Shown here piece by piece: positions 27,714-37,149 of a stretch of 64,000 nt of DNA (positions are counted from its first letter, which is position 1; each line of letters begins with the position of its first letter). This DNA is from Bacteroidales bacterium (GTDB lineage: Bacteria; Bacteroidota; Bacteroidia; Bacteroidales; Tenuifilaceae). A program made the translations under genes and the position numbers. The DNA is taken from NCBI GenBank assembly GCA_013376985.1, contig JACABB010000011.1, forward strand, positions 62,001 to 126,000, given 5' to 3'. The notes beneath the pieces were generated by a model. That model ran no database searches. It was not told the DNA's origin and saw only the letters and a program-made list of their open reading frames with translations.

Positions 27714-29780
27714 TTATTTAGAAAATATCTTCACGTTGTCAACCCTGTAGGCGGTAGCACTGGTTCCTCCGCTACAAGAGTATTTAAAACCAATGTAAAT
27801 ATTACCAGTATATTGGCTTAGATCAATTTGACCCGAGCTAACCCATTTGTTAGTACCATCGGCTTGTAGGGCAATTCTTGCTCCTGTTAATTGTGTCCAC
27901 GTGGCTCCACTAACATTGGTTCCATCAAAATCGGTAGAGATGTATGCCTGCATTGCCGATAGGCTATACCAGTAGTTATACTCAGTTTGGAAAATTAAAG
28001 TTGGATTAGCAACTCCAGCCAAATTCACTTTGGGCGAAATAAGCCATGCTATATTACTAGCCTCACCTGAGTTGTATGGATTCATCTCAGCGTAAGTATC
28101 ACCTGAATAAGCCTTTGCCGACCATAATTTTGTGCCAGCAGTTGCAATTGTTTTCCAGCCATCTACAGCAATCGGTAGATTAATTGTAGCAGCGTTAAAG
28201 TCCTGTGAAAGCACAAAAGCAAATCTGGGTTTTATAAGTCGCACATCGGTTAAATCGCGAACTGCAAGCTGGTAGTCACTACTATACTTAGTTAAAACAG
28301 CAGTGACATTTCCGCTTCCAGATGGTAAGCTTGTTAAAGCAAAACTGGCAAAATTACTTGTTCTAACAATTACTTTATTCCCTGAAATGTTTTCAAGAGT
28401 TCGATTAGTAGTTGCACTGGGCTCAGACCATGATTTACCAAGATCGGAACTGCCAAATTGCACATCTCTTAATGTAATTAATTTATTGATCATATTGTCG
28501 TTCAAAGCATCAGCCGTAGTGCTAATTGGCGCAACAGTAAAACCTGTTCCAATTGTGAATACCTTGCTATAAAAAGTATTTTGGTCTAATCTTGTAACGT
28601 AGGTTGCGTAAGGAGGCATACCAAGTTGAACTACACCGCCATATTTCCCAATACACAAACCGTTACAATTAACAACAATCTTGGTACCAACAGGATATTC
28701 GGGGTATAATCCACCAATATTAATGGAGAATGTTATACCCCCAGATTCATCTTGAATATTCAATAATTTATAAAGATTACCTGACTCATCGTTACCCGTA
28801 ACAACACCTGAGATAACAACATCAGTTGTAATGTTTAAAAAAGTGGAAGTACACATAGCCTTTAATTCGGCAATGGTCTTATTAGGTGTTGGGGCTGTTG
28901 CTCCGCACCTACTATTATTGAACTGAATATCATTTAAATCACGAATATACAGTTGAAGAGTAGCGTCATAAGTACTAAGAACACCTGTAATAGAGCCATT
29001 TCCTGATGGAACTTGCTGTGTTGCAAAGGTGGAATAACCGCTTGTTCTGAGAATAAGCGTTCTCCCTGCACAATCAATCAGTGTTCTGTTGGTATTTACC
29101 CCGGGAATGCTAAATCCATTGAATGGATCTTTGAATTGAACGTTATTAATTCTTATAAGTTTCTGAACATGTGTGGAATTAACCTGATCCAATGTGAGAT
29201 CAATAGGTTCAAGTTTTTTTCTAAAACCTGTTCTTTCAATAAAATTAGATACTTGAGCAGGAGGCATTCCCACCAATTTTAATGCACCCAATTCCACAAT
29301 TGCAGCACCCAATTGGTATACACCCCTATAAAAACCTAAGTATAAATCATTTAGTTTAACCAAAACTTTTTGTCCGGGTTTAAGTCTATAGATTGTGTAT
29401 AAATCGCTTGTATTAACCTTAATATCTATTCCGCCGGTTGCATCCTGAATAGTAAATACCTCATAAAAATTTCCAGTTGAATCGCTTGAGGTAACATACC
29501 CTTCAATTACAATCGAAGCAGTATCAATTACATTCTTTGCAATATTGCGACTTTTAATTGTTTGCCAGAATGCTGGTGTGGCAAGCCCTTTAACTTTGGA
29601 GACAACTGCAGTATTTGTTAGTAAGGCTTTTATCTCGGAAATACTAGCTGTCGTAGTCAGAGTTGAAGTATCTTTTAAACTAGGTATAGTATCAAAGTTT
29701 TCTTTAACACATCCACCTTGAAACATTACGTACCCAAGTAAGATAAAGGGTATCAGTATTGATGTAATTTTCTTTTTCAT
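27714..29780 (-). CDS. DUF5689 lipoprotein with C-terminal choice-of-anchor J domain
   Basis: A 688-residue surface lipoprotein. The signal peptide ends in a lipobox around FQGGCVKENFD (Cys24). Two DUF5689 units follow, each with the OB-fold-like pattern GGIDIKVNTSDLY...PGQKVLVKLNDLYLGFYRG and GGITFSINIGGLY...VGTKIVVNCNGLCIGKYGG (each quoted in parts). A jelly-roll choice-of-anchor J domain closes it (FVLSQDFNAATINLPIAVDGW to the end). DUF5689 resembles the OB-fold of secreted nucleases such as YhcR. Together with the neighbouring DUF5689 lipoprotein, TonB receptor and secreted EEP protein, I infer surface capture of a nucleotide- or nucleic-acid-type substrate. This is inference. Confidence 0.88.
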   Translation of the reverse strand: MKKKITSILIPFILLGYVMFQGGCVKENFDTIPSLKDTSTLTTTASISEIKALLTNTAVVSKVKGLATPAFWQTIKSRNIAKNVIDTASIVIEGYVTSSDSTGNFYEVFTIQDATGGIDIKVNTSDLYTIYRLKPGQKVLVKLNDLYLGFYRGVYQLGAAIVELGALKLVGMPPAQVSNFIERTGFRKKLEPIDLTLDQVNSTHVQKLIRINNVQFKDPFNGFSIPGVNTNRTLIDCAGRTLILRTSGYSTFATQQVPSGNGSITGVLSTYDATLQLYIRDLNDIQFNNSRCGATAPTPNKTIAELKAMCTSTFLNITTDVVISGVVTGNDESGNLYKLLNIQDESGGITFSINIGGLYPEYPVGTKIVVNCNGLCIGKYGGVVQLGMPPYATYVTRLDQNTFYSKVFTIGTGFTVAPISTTADALNDNMINKLITLRDVQFGSSDLGKSWSEPSATTNRTLENISGNKVIVRTSNFASFALTSLPSGSGNVTAVLTKYSSDYQLAVRDLTDVRLIKPRFAFVLSQDFNAATINLPIAVDGWKTIATAGTKLWSAKAYSGDTYAEMNPYNSGEASNIAWLISPKVNLAGVANPTLIFQTEYNYWYSLSAMQAYISTDFDGTNVSGATWTQLTGARIALQADGTNKWVSSGQIDLSQYTGNIYIGFKYSCSGGTSATAYRVDNVKIFSK

Positions 29781-29793
29781 GGTTTATCTCCTC

Positions 29794-30657
29794 CTAGTTA
29801 CATCTAGCGTTAACAAAATTAATATCTTTCAGATCTCTGACTATCAGTTGATAAGTGCCATTATAGTAGCTGAGTACTCCAATAATTGATCCATTCCTAC
29901 TGGGAATTGTATCGTTTGCAAACTTGGCATAACCACTTGAACGTAGCACAAGAAGGTCATTATAATTATTGATGCAACCCTTAACAATATGGTCTATTGA
30001 TTCTCCTCCAATTTTATCGGCAAAAGTCAAATGTTTATTATTTTCTGGTGAATTGATTACTTTAAACTGAACGTTATCAACTTTAACCAATTTGCTAAAG
30101 TTGTTGGCAGTTAGCATATTTGGCAGTAGTGTTAATGGGGTTACAGCAACTAGCTTTCTCCCTTTTCTATATAGATGCTTATTTATCATAACATCTCCCT
30201 CAATTCCACCAATCTGTCTATACCCGTTTTCGGTAAATGTTGAGCCAATTTGAATTAGCCCGCCATAATCGCCTAAATAAAGATCGTTGCAAATGACTAT
30301 AACTCTTTGCCCTCTTTTGTAATCGTTGTAAAGGGTTGTTTTATCTAATTTCACCTCAATTCCACCAGTAGCATCCTGAATGACAATTGATTTATAGAAA
30401 TTACCTGCTTGATCATCCGAAGTAACTATACCCTCAATAATAATTGAATCTCTCTTATAAAAAGTGGTATCCGTTAGTTTAACTAACTCGCCAGGGTAAG
30501 CAGATTTAAGTTCAGCAATTGTTGTGTTTGCTTTTATTGATGTTGAGTCAACTCTAGGTTCGATATCGTTAAAACTTTTATCGATACAACCCGAAAAGTT
30601 AAATGTAATTAGGGCTAAGAGTGCTACTCCACCTATTATATATATTATCTTTTTCAT
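29794..30657 (-). CDS. DUF5689 lipoprotein (single domain)
   Basis: A 287-residue lipoprotein with signal peptide and lipobox at FNFSGCIDKSFND (Cys24). One DUF5689 unit contains GNFYKSIVIQDATGGIEVKL and VIVICNDLYLGDYGGLIQIG, and a second half is shared with its neighbour (SRNGSIIGVLSYYNGTYQLI, VRDLKDINFVNARC). It looks like a truncated version of the downstream 688-residue protein without the anchor J domain. Only 13 bases separate the two genes, and 18 bases separate it from the TonB receptor upstream, so the three form an operon. It probably acts as the surface partner of the receptor. Confidence 0.87.
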   Translation of the reverse strand: MKKIIYIIGGVALLALITFNFSGCIDKSFNDIEPRVDSTSIKANTTIAELKSAYPGELVKLTDTTFYKRDSIIIEGIVTSDDQAGNFYKSIVIQDATGGIEVKLDKTTLYNDYKRGQRVIVICNDLYLGDYGGLIQIGSTFTENGYRQIGGIEGDVMINKHLYRKGRKLVAVTPLTLLPNMLTANNFSKLVKVDNVQFKVINSPENNKHLTFADKIGGESIDHIVKGCINNYNDLLVLRSSGYAKFANDTIPSRNGSIIGVLSYYNGTYQLIVRDLKDINFVNARCN

Positions 30658-30675
30658 TATCTACAATATTATTTG

Positions 30676-33375
30676 TTAAAAACGAAATCCAAGACTCAAG
30701 AAGTAAGTCCGTCCAAATGCGTAGTAGTATCTGGATGGGAACTTTGTAATATCACTTGATAAACCAGAATAACGTAATTGCTCATAACCACCTGTTTTAA
30801 AGTCTGTTTTATCAAGAACATTTGCAACTTGGAAGTTTAAGTTTATAAAGTATTTCTTAATCCGCCATGATTTGCCTATGCTTGCGTCAACAAGATATGC
30901 ACTTGGAACGCTCGATTGCTCAGTAATTAATGCATTACTGGGATTGCTTGGGTCAACCATTTCGGCAGTTCTTCTTTCAGGATTGTAATCAATATACGTA
31001 TCGCCAAAGTAGCTGACGTTTGCACCTAAATACCAAGACTTTTGAGATGCATAATTGATTCCAATCATTGCAGCAGTTTGAGGTGTATTGGAGATATAGA
31101 AATTCTTTATGTACACAGACTGATTATACGTAAATATTGAATCGCTGTTATCCTTTGTTACGGTTACACTTGGTCTTGATATATACTTATATGAACCTAA
31201 TGCCGCAGCAAGATTTATTTTAAGGGTTGTAGTAACCTTAATTTCAGCGCCAAATTCTATACCCCTATGCTCTTTATCAATCCCAGTCATTGAATAGTTG
31301 ACAAAAGTATTATAGGTGTCGTGGTAGAAACTCTTCATTTCATTCTGATCCATAAAGCGAGTATAGTAGGCTGATAATCTTGCTTTAACAAATGGAGTGC
31401 GAAGGTTGTAATTGATATCGGTACTCAAAATCTTCTCATCCGTTAACCCAGGAATAATCCTATTGCTGGTTCTTGGAGAAATATAAGAATTTCTAAAGAA
31501 AGGAGCTCTGGTTATATAAGCGGCATTGGCTTCAACAAAATTTCTGCCATCAATTTTCCAAGTGGCTCCGCCTTTAAATCCAAAGTTATTATAGGTTTGT
31601 TTTTCTGATTTACCTTTTGAGTTCGTTGGGAATCGACCATTACGCATATTTCCAGTTCTCCAAAATTGGGTCATGTCGTAATTAGCTCCAAAATAGTAAT
31701 CCACATGGTTTGTTATGTAGTTAGCTACCGCCCAAAGCGAGCCACTATTAACATTGGCTACGTAATCATAGCCAAATGTATCGCCATTTTTAACTTGTCT
31801 ATCGGGATGATCCAAATCATTTTGAGCCAAGTTATGATCACCAAAATCTCTCTCGGCAAATTGATCAATATCAACCCAGTATTTTCCGCCAAGTAAATCA
31901 TCGACCGTTTTATAACTTCTTCCTTTGTACATAGAAAGTTCAATCCCGCTTACTATTTTTATATTTGATTTAAAATCCCAGTTTAACACGGAGCTAAACG
32001 AAATTTGTTTTGAGTCGGTTATTCTATTTTCAAGTATGTACTTAGCGGTATCAAGGCTTCTATAATTAGTTTGATATAAATTATCCCAATTAATCTGACG
32101 GGTATTGACATCATTTTTCCAAGCATCTATTAATTGATTCGTAGTTTCTTGATCGGCTGTTTCTTGATAATAACTGGGAAGTTTACGATAATAATCTGGT
32201 CTAGGATCTTGAGCATCGTACCAATTCAAGGCGGATGTGCTATAGTTTCCAAATGAATAACCTAGGTTGGTTGTTAGATTCATTTTATCGTCAATATTCC
32301 AGTAATGATTTAGCATAAAAGTTGGCTCTTGCTGATTGCGAATTCTGGAGTTACGTTTTTTTCCATTCTGATAACCCCAATTGGGGTTATAGAAATTTGA
32401 ACCAGCAAGTTGGTTTGCCTCATCTGTTGCTGCACCTTGCATTCCTCTTTTGGTAGGGGCATTATATGTTGTGAAAGAAATAGAGTGTTTATCACTAAAC
32501 TTTTTTTCTATGGAGATAAAATAAGAATATGCATCATAGAAAGTACCTTCCACGTAACCCTCTTCTGACCATCGACGAGAACCGCTTAATGTAAGGGCAA
32601 CACCATTTTCCATCATCCCGGTTGAATGGGTAAACATTAATCGGTTTGTATAGGTTCTATTAGTAGATGCGTAGGATATTTTTGTACCCACTCGTGCTTG
32701 GGATGCCCGGGTATTAATATTTGAAACCCCACCAATTCCTCCAAATGAAAAGTTGGAAGTAGATAAACCATAACGTGATTCTTTATTGCGCGTGACATCA
32801 TTTAGCCCGCCCCAATCGCCCCAGCTGGAAAAACCGCTTTCAGGATCATTTACAGGAATACCATTCATGTACATTAAATTGTAGTCAGAATCATAGCCCC
32901 TTATCTGAAATCTAGCAGGGCTAAATGAAAATGATGCAGCCGATTCAAAAGGATCTGCACCTGATTGTAACAGCCCTGACACAGACTGTCCTTTTGAGTC
33001 CATATCCAAATCATCGGAAGAAATAGTTACCTCTGATAATGTTTGGTTTTGTGCCTCATCAATCTGAGTTCGTTTTAGGGAAACCTCTGGAATTGTTTGT
33101 TCTCCAGATTTCAGTTCAACTTGTTGTTCTGCTATTTGATATCCCGTTAACGTAAATGTAAATAAGTAGGAACCTTCAGGGAGAGATGGCAATTGATACT
33201 CTCCGAGAGAATTTGTAGTAATTGTAATTGGTGTTCCTTGAATTTGGATAGTAACACCGGGAAGTGGGTTTCCAGTATCTGTATCCTTTACAACCCCCTT
33301 TGTTGTAGTTTGCGCACTGATGCTTCCCAATCCTGCCCATAAAACTACAATAGTGAAAATAATTAATCTCTTCAT
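30676..33375 (-). CDS. TonB-dependent outer-membrane receptor with carboxypeptidase-like regulatory domain
   Basis: A 22-stranded outer-membrane importer. I chose the start at 33375 (MKRLIIFTIVVLWAGLGSIS, a signal peptide) over an earlier in-frame ATG; this gives 899 residues. After the signal peptide comes the CarboxypepD_reg-like domain (TTKGVVKDTDTGNPLPGVTI), then the plug (ISSDDLDMDSKGQSVSGLLQ, with IRGYDSDYNLMYMNGIPVND) and the barrel. It ends in a C-terminal aromatic, YFLSLGFRF, the BAM signal. No SusD partner is present; the companion lipoproteins are of the DUF5689 type instead. The substrate is unknown. Confidence 0.93.
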   Translation of the reverse strand: MKRLIIFTIVVLWAGLGSISAQTTTKGVVKDTDTGNPLPGVTIQIQGTPITITTNSLGEYQLPSLPEGSYLFTFTLTGYQIAEQQVELKSGEQTIPEVSLKRTQIDEAQNQTLSEVTISSDDLDMDSKGQSVSGLLQSGADPFESAASFSFSPARFQIRGYDSDYNLMYMNGIPVNDPESGFSSWGDWGGLNDVTRNKESRYGLSTSNFSFGGIGGVSNINTRASQARVGTKISYASTNRTYTNRLMFTHSTGMMENGVALTLSGSRRWSEEGYVEGTFYDAYSYFISIEKKFSDKHSISFTTYNAPTKRGMQGAATDEANQLAGSNFYNPNWGYQNGKKRNSRIRNQQEPTFMLNHYWNIDDKMNLTTNLGYSFGNYSTSALNWYDAQDPRPDYYRKLPSYYQETADQETTNQLIDAWKNDVNTRQINWDNLYQTNYRSLDTAKYILENRITDSKQISFSSVLNWDFKSNIKIVSGIELSMYKGRSYKTVDDLLGGKYWVDIDQFAERDFGDHNLAQNDLDHPDRQVKNGDTFGYDYVANVNSGSLWAVANYITNHVDYYFGANYDMTQFWRTGNMRNGRFPTNSKGKSEKQTYNNFGFKGGATWKIDGRNFVEANAAYITRAPFFRNSYISPRTSNRIIPGLTDEKILSTDINYNLRTPFVKARLSAYYTRFMDQNEMKSFYHDTYNTFVNYSMTGIDKEHRGIEFGAEIKVTTTLKINLAAALGSYKYISRPSVTVTKDNSDSIFTYNQSVYIKNFYISNTPQTAAMIGINYASQKSWYLGANVSYFGDTYIDYNPERRTAEMVDPSNPSNALITEQSSVPSAYLVDASIGKSWRIKKYFINLNFQVANVLDKTDFKTGGYEQLRYSGLSSDITKFPSRYYYAFGRTYFLSLGFRF

Positions 33376-33522
33376 CCGCAAATAAGTATTAATTGTTTTG
33401 ATTTTCTTACAACTTACAATAATTCTTAATGTTAATAAGTACAAAAAAACAGTTTATTTTTTAATTATTTACTTAAAAGGAATAATAATTGACCTATAAT
33501 TTTTTTATATGAATGAGTGCGC

Positions 33523-33530
33523 TATATTTG
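33523..33530 (+). promoter_or_regulatory. Possible -7 box upstream of the EEP gene
   Basis: TATATTTG matches TAnnTTTG in the 304-base divergent region between the TonB receptor and the EEP gene, about 150 bases before the latter's ATG. I see no matching -33 element and no other feature in that gap. Confidence 0.3.
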
Positions 33531-33679
33531 CCATTCGACGAGGCCTTGAGGTGTGATACGCTGATTTTATTTTTTATTGAATTGACGAAAAAAGTTGTTT
33601 TTTCTCTGGTTTGTCTTAATGTATCGTTTTTTTGCTGTTATCAAGATATTTGAGTGTATAAACATTAAATTTTTCTGCG

Positions 33680-34729
33680 ATGAAATCGAAGGGTGCTATA
33701 AAGGTTTTAATTATTGTATTGGGTTTGGGTTTATTCATTGTCGAAAATGCATTTACCCAAGGAAAAAAACAGTACAAGGTTGGGTGTATTGCTTTTTATA
33801 ATCTCGAAAATTTTTTTGATACTATACCAGGTCCCAATGATGCTGAATTTACACCTGAAGGTGTTTATAAATGGAACACCGAGAAATACAATCAAAAACT
33901 CGATCACATGTCAACGGTTATCTCTCAGATTGGCTCTGAGATGTTCCCTGGTGGTCCAGCTTTAATAGGGGTAAGTGAAATTGAGAATCGCGCTGTAGTC
34001 GAGGATTTGGTAAACACTCCAAGATTAAAATCATCAAAGTATAGTTTTGTGCATTATGAATCGCCAGATAGGAGAGGCATTGATGTTGCTCTTCTTTATC
34101 GTAAAGATTTCTTTAAGGTCATTTCCAGTCGATCTGTTCGATTAATACGCAAGGATGATACAACATGGAGATCGCGGGATCAGCTTGTTGTTAGTGGAAT
34201 TTTCGATAATGAACTTATCCATATTATTGTAAACCATTGGCCATCGAGAAGCGGAGGAGAGAAAAGGAGTCAACCCTTCCGTCAAGCTGCTGCTGAGCTA
34301 ACAAAATCCCTTGCAGATTCAATATTCAAAACCGATCCAAACTCTAAAATATTCATCATGGGCGATTTAAATGATGATCCTGTGAATAGCAGTTTAGTTA
34401 ATTCTCTTAAGGCTAAAGGGAATATGGATGATGTAAAGAAAGGGGAACTCTTTAACCCAATGTGGAAGTTATTTAAAGATGGCACAGGATCAATAGCCTA
34501 TCAAGATACATGGAGTTTATTCGATCAAATAATAGTTTCCGAACCTCTTTTAGGTGGCGATAAATCGACCTTCAAATTTTTTAAAGCCAAAGTTTTTAAC
34601 TCACCATTCATTTTGCAGAAAGAGGGACAATTTACTGGATACCCCTTTCGCACCTATGCTGGCAATACATGGCAAGGGGGCTATTCCGATCACTTACCAG
34701 TGTATATATTTATTATAAAGGAAAAATAA
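33680..34729 (+). CDS. Secreted endonuclease/exonuclease/phosphatase (EEP) family protein
   Basis: A 349-residue exported enzyme of the DNase I / exonuclease III fold. The signal peptide spans about residues 1-27. Active-site motifs are FYNLENFFDT, IGVSEIENRAV (metal-binding Glu), IHIIVNHWPSR, IFIMGDLNDDPVNS (catalytic Asp/Asn), and GGYSDHLPVYIF (Asp-His). It could act on DNA, RNA or phosphoesters. It is divergent from the TonB receptor/DUF5689 operon, and OB-fold DUF5689 proteins often accompany secreted nucleases. I infer external nucleic acid or phosphate scavenging as the role. Confidence 0.9.
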   Translation: MKSKGAIKVLIIVLGLGLFIVENAFTQGKKQYKVGCIAFYNLENFFDTIPGPNDAEFTPEGVYKWNTEKYNQKLDHMSTVISQIGSEMFPGGPALIGVSEIENRAVVEDLVNTPRLKSSKYSFVHYESPDRRGIDVALLYRKDFFKVISSRSVRLIRKDDTTWRSRDQLVVSGIFDNELIHIIVNHWPSRSGGEKRSQPFRQAAAELTKSLADSIFKTDPNSKIFIMGDLNDDPVNSSLVNSLKAKGNMDDVKKGELFNPMWKLFKDGTGSIAYQDTWSLFDQIIVSEPLLGGDKSTFKFFKAKVFNSPFILQKEGQFTGYPFRTYAGNTWQGGYSDHLPVYIFIIKEK

Positions 34730-34749
34730 TTAGGATATCTTTTTTATAG

Positions 34750-34803
34750 CAGAGACACTGAGAACGCAGAGAATTAAAACTCAGCGACCTCGGAGTCTCT
34801 TCA
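34750..34803. repeat. Imperfect inverted repeat after the EEP gene
   Basis: AGAGACACTGAGAACGCAGAG is not quoted in full; it pairs imperfectly with CTCAGCG...CTCGGAGTCTCT across an A-rich loop. It has the look of the dispersed 'cagagacac...ctctgtgtctct' elements seen in many Bacteroidota. It may also terminate transcription of the convergent genes on both sides. Confidence 0.5.
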
Positions 34804-34825
34804 GTTTAAAGTCTTGTTAATAATT

Positions 34826-35584
34826 TTATTTTAAAACATTTTTCGCAAACTCTTTCACCCTTTCCAAATCCGCTGGAGTATCAACGGCTAGGGTTTCCAT
34901 ATCTGTTTCTTCAACCCGGATTCGATACCCGTTTTCGATCCATCGTAGTTGCTCTAATGATTCTGCCAGTTCAAGGGGCGATTGTTCAAGTTTGGTTATC
35001 TCCCTTAAAACATCGCAGCGGTAGGCGTAAAGGCCAATATGCTTATAGAATGGGTATTTCTGTTGCCATTCAGATTTCTCAAATTTTCTTATATATGGAA
35101 TTACAGATCGGCTAAAGTATATAGCGTCCTTTTTTAGGTTTAATATCACCTTAGGGCTATTGGGATTGAAGATATCCTCACTATTTGAGAACTTTTTTAC
35201 AAGCGTTGCGAGTTGAACGGCAGGATCGTTAAAACAGTTGGCGACTTTTTTTAGCTGTTCTGGTTGGATAAAGGGCTCATCTCCCTGAACGTTTACAACA
35301 ATGTCAAACTTAGAATTAGTTTCTTTCTCAATTATGTTAAGGGCCTCAGTGCATCTATCCGTTCCGCTTTGATGCTCAGTTGATGTCATTACAACGTGTC
35401 CCCCAAAAGCCACTACCGCTTTTTGAATGCGCTCATCGTCGGTTGCAACGTAAACATTTTCAAAAACTTTTGATGCACGTTCATAAACCCATTGAATCAT
35501 AGGTTTACCAGAAATCTCGGCAAGAGGTTTTCCTGGAAATCGGGTTGAAGCAAAGCGGGCAGGGATAACGCAAAGTATTTTCAT
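34826..35584 (-). CDS. kdsB: 3-deoxy-manno-octulosonate cytidylyltransferase
   Basis: KdsB activates Kdo with CTP to give CMP-Kdo for the lipopolysaccharide core. The 252 residues begin with VIPARFASTRFPGKPLAEIS, the nucleotide-binding signature. VNVQGDEPFIQPEQL and AVDTPADLERVKEF are also diagnostic. It stands alone on the minus strand, convergent with the EEP gene. With lpxD, lpxC-fabZ and lpxA at the left end and lptE at 37 kb, it completes the set of lipopolysaccharide genes in this window. Confidence 0.97.
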   Translation of the reverse strand: MKILCVIPARFASTRFPGKPLAEISGKPMIQWVYERASKVFENVYVATDDERIQKAVVAFGGHVVMTSTEHQSGTDRCTEALNIIEKETNSKFDIVVNVQGDEPFIQPEQLKKVANCFNDPAVQLATLVKKFSNSEDIFNPNSPKVILNLKKDAIYFSRSVIPYIRKFEKSEWQQKYPFYKHIGLYAYRCDVLREITKLEQSPLELAESLEQLRWIENGYRIRVEETDMETLAVDTPADLERVKEFAKNVLK

Positions 35585-35643
35585 TTACCTTAATTTACAG
35601 TTTCAACTAATTGTTAATTAACCCAAACTCTATCCTTTCTATT

Positions 35644-35709
35644 GTCATTCCTGCGAATGCCGGAATCCCTCTTTTTAATTGTGGATTCCGGGACTTCGCC
35701 CGGAATGAC
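35644..35709. repeat. Dispersed palindromic repeat (GTCATTCC...GGAATGAC)
   Basis: A hairpin with outer arms GTCATTCC / GGAATGAC and inner arms CGGAATCC / GGATTCCGGG. Each arm carries its own small CTGCGAATGCCGG- or ACTTCGCCC-type hairpin, and there is a 15-base centre. Sequences of this kind occur as high-copy palindromic elements in many bacteria. It falls in the divergent gap between kdsB and the sigma-54 activator. Confidence 0.75.
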
Positions 35710-35907
35710 AGAGTGGTTAGATTTGAAGGTATGATAATGTATAAGCCGTTTAATGATAATTTCGCACCAAAAGTACAATTTTTGATTGATTTGGCTACCA
35801 AGCAAAAATGGCAGTTAATTAGTAGTCTTAAAAAGTTTTAATTTGCAGCATTGAGTTGGGTTTATCGTTTTAATGATGTAATTTTGTCAGTGTTTGATTT
35901 ATTAGTT

Positions 35908-37143
35908 ATGGATATTCAGAGCATTAAGCAACGATTTAGTATAATTGGAGTTTCGGATGAGTTAAATAGGGCGATTGATATTGCCCGACAGGTGGCTCCT
36001 ACAGATTTATCGGTTTTAATTACAGGTGAGAGCGGGACAGGGAAAGAGGTTTTTCCCCAGATAATCCACCACTTCAGCGCTCGAAAACATGGACAATATA
36101 TAGCGGTTAACTGTGGAGCTATTCCCGAAGGGACTATTGATTCTGAATTGTTCGGGCACGAAAAAGGATCATTTACTGGTGCAACAGAAAGTCGTCAGGG
36201 TTATTTTGAGGTTGCCAATGGGGGCACAATTTTTCTTGACGAGGTAGCGGAATTACCATCTTCAACTCAAGTTCGCCTGCTTAGAGTTCTTGAGTCGGGA
36301 GAATTCATTCGGGTCGGCTCTTCTAAGGTTCATAAAACAAACGTTAGGGTTGTTGCAGCAACCAATGTAGCAATTCCTTATGCCATACAAGAAGGAAAAT
36401 TCAGAGAGGATCTTTATTACCGTTTAAATACTGTACCAATCCAAATTCCTCCATTGCGCGATCGTATGGATGATATACCTTTACTTTTTCGCAAATTTGC
36501 TTCTGATTTTGCAGATAAGTATCGTATGCCTCAAATATCCATAAGTGATGATGCCCGTCGGATATTGGTTTCCTATAAATGGCCGGGAAATATTAGGCAG
36601 CTTAAAAATATTACCGAGCAGATATCTATAATTGAAGAAACTAGGGTGGTAACCCCAGAGGTTCTTATGAGATATCTTCCAGATTATAGTTCGATAAAAC
36701 TGCCTGCATTACTGGGCAAGAAGGGATTTGTGGATGAGCAAACTTTTGCATCGGAGCGTGAGATACTTTACAAGATCCTTTTTGATATGCGTAATGATGT
36801 TAACGATCTTAAAAAGCTTGTTCTTGACCTATTAAGGAATAATCCTAATGATATTGAGATTAAAAATGAAAGTGCTAAGTTGTTAAATAATTTATATAAT
36901 AATTCCGATGCTTTAATTACACCCGTTTCAGTTCAGGTAGATAAATCATATACTCAAAATCAGGCGCATATTCAGGATACAGAGGAGATTGTTGAAGAGT
37001 CTTTGTCGCTTGAGAATAAAGAGATAGAATTCATAAAAAAAGCTCTTGATAAGCATAAAGGGAAGAGAAAAATGGCAGCAGGCGAATTGGGTATTTCCGA
37101 AAGAACGCTTTATCGCAAAATAAAAGAGCATAATATTGATTAG
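35908..37143 (+). CDS. Sigma-54-dependent transcriptional activator (AAA+, Fis-type HTH)
   Basis: A bacterial enhancer-binding protein that opens sigma-54 promoters. I chose the ATG at 35908 (MDIQSIKQRFSIIGVSDEL), giving 411 residues; the earlier TTG adds an unrelated leader. There is no receiver or GAF domain, only the AAA+ core and DNA-binding end. Walker A is ITGESGTGKEVF, the sigma-54 contact loop reads GSFTGA (usually GAFTGA), Walker B is GGTIFLDEVAEL, and the arginine finger region is FREDLYYRLN. The C-terminal HTH is GKRKMAAGELGISERTLYRK. A central linker carries extra coiled helices. It heads a group with lptE, a TPR-like gene and secG. Confidence 0.92.
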   Translation: MDIQSIKQRFSIIGVSDELNRAIDIARQVAPTDLSVLITGESGTGKEVFPQIIHHFSARKHGQYIAVNCGAIPEGTIDSELFGHEKGSFTGATESRQGYFEVANGGTIFLDEVAELPSSTQVRLLRVLESGEFIRVGSSKVHKTNVRVVAATNVAIPYAIQEGKFREDLYYRLNTVPIQIPPLRDRMDDIPLLFRKFASDFADKYRMPQISISDDARRILVSYKWPGNIRQLKNITEQISIIEETRVVTPEVLMRYLPDYSSIKLPALLGKKGFVDEQTFASEREILYKILFDMRNDVNDLKKLVLDLLRNNPNDIEIKNESAKLLNNLYNNSDALITPVSVQVDKSYTQNQAHIQDTEEIVEESLSLENKEIEFIKKALDKHKGKRKMAAGELGISERTLYRKIKEHNID

Positions 37144-37149
37144 GAAATT

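Noticed and set aside
35607-35841. Frames across the GTCATTCC palindrome between kdsB and the sigma-54 activator
   Set aside because: Their apparent coding sequence comes from the palindromic repeat (RDFARND, NAGIPLF), a common artefact.
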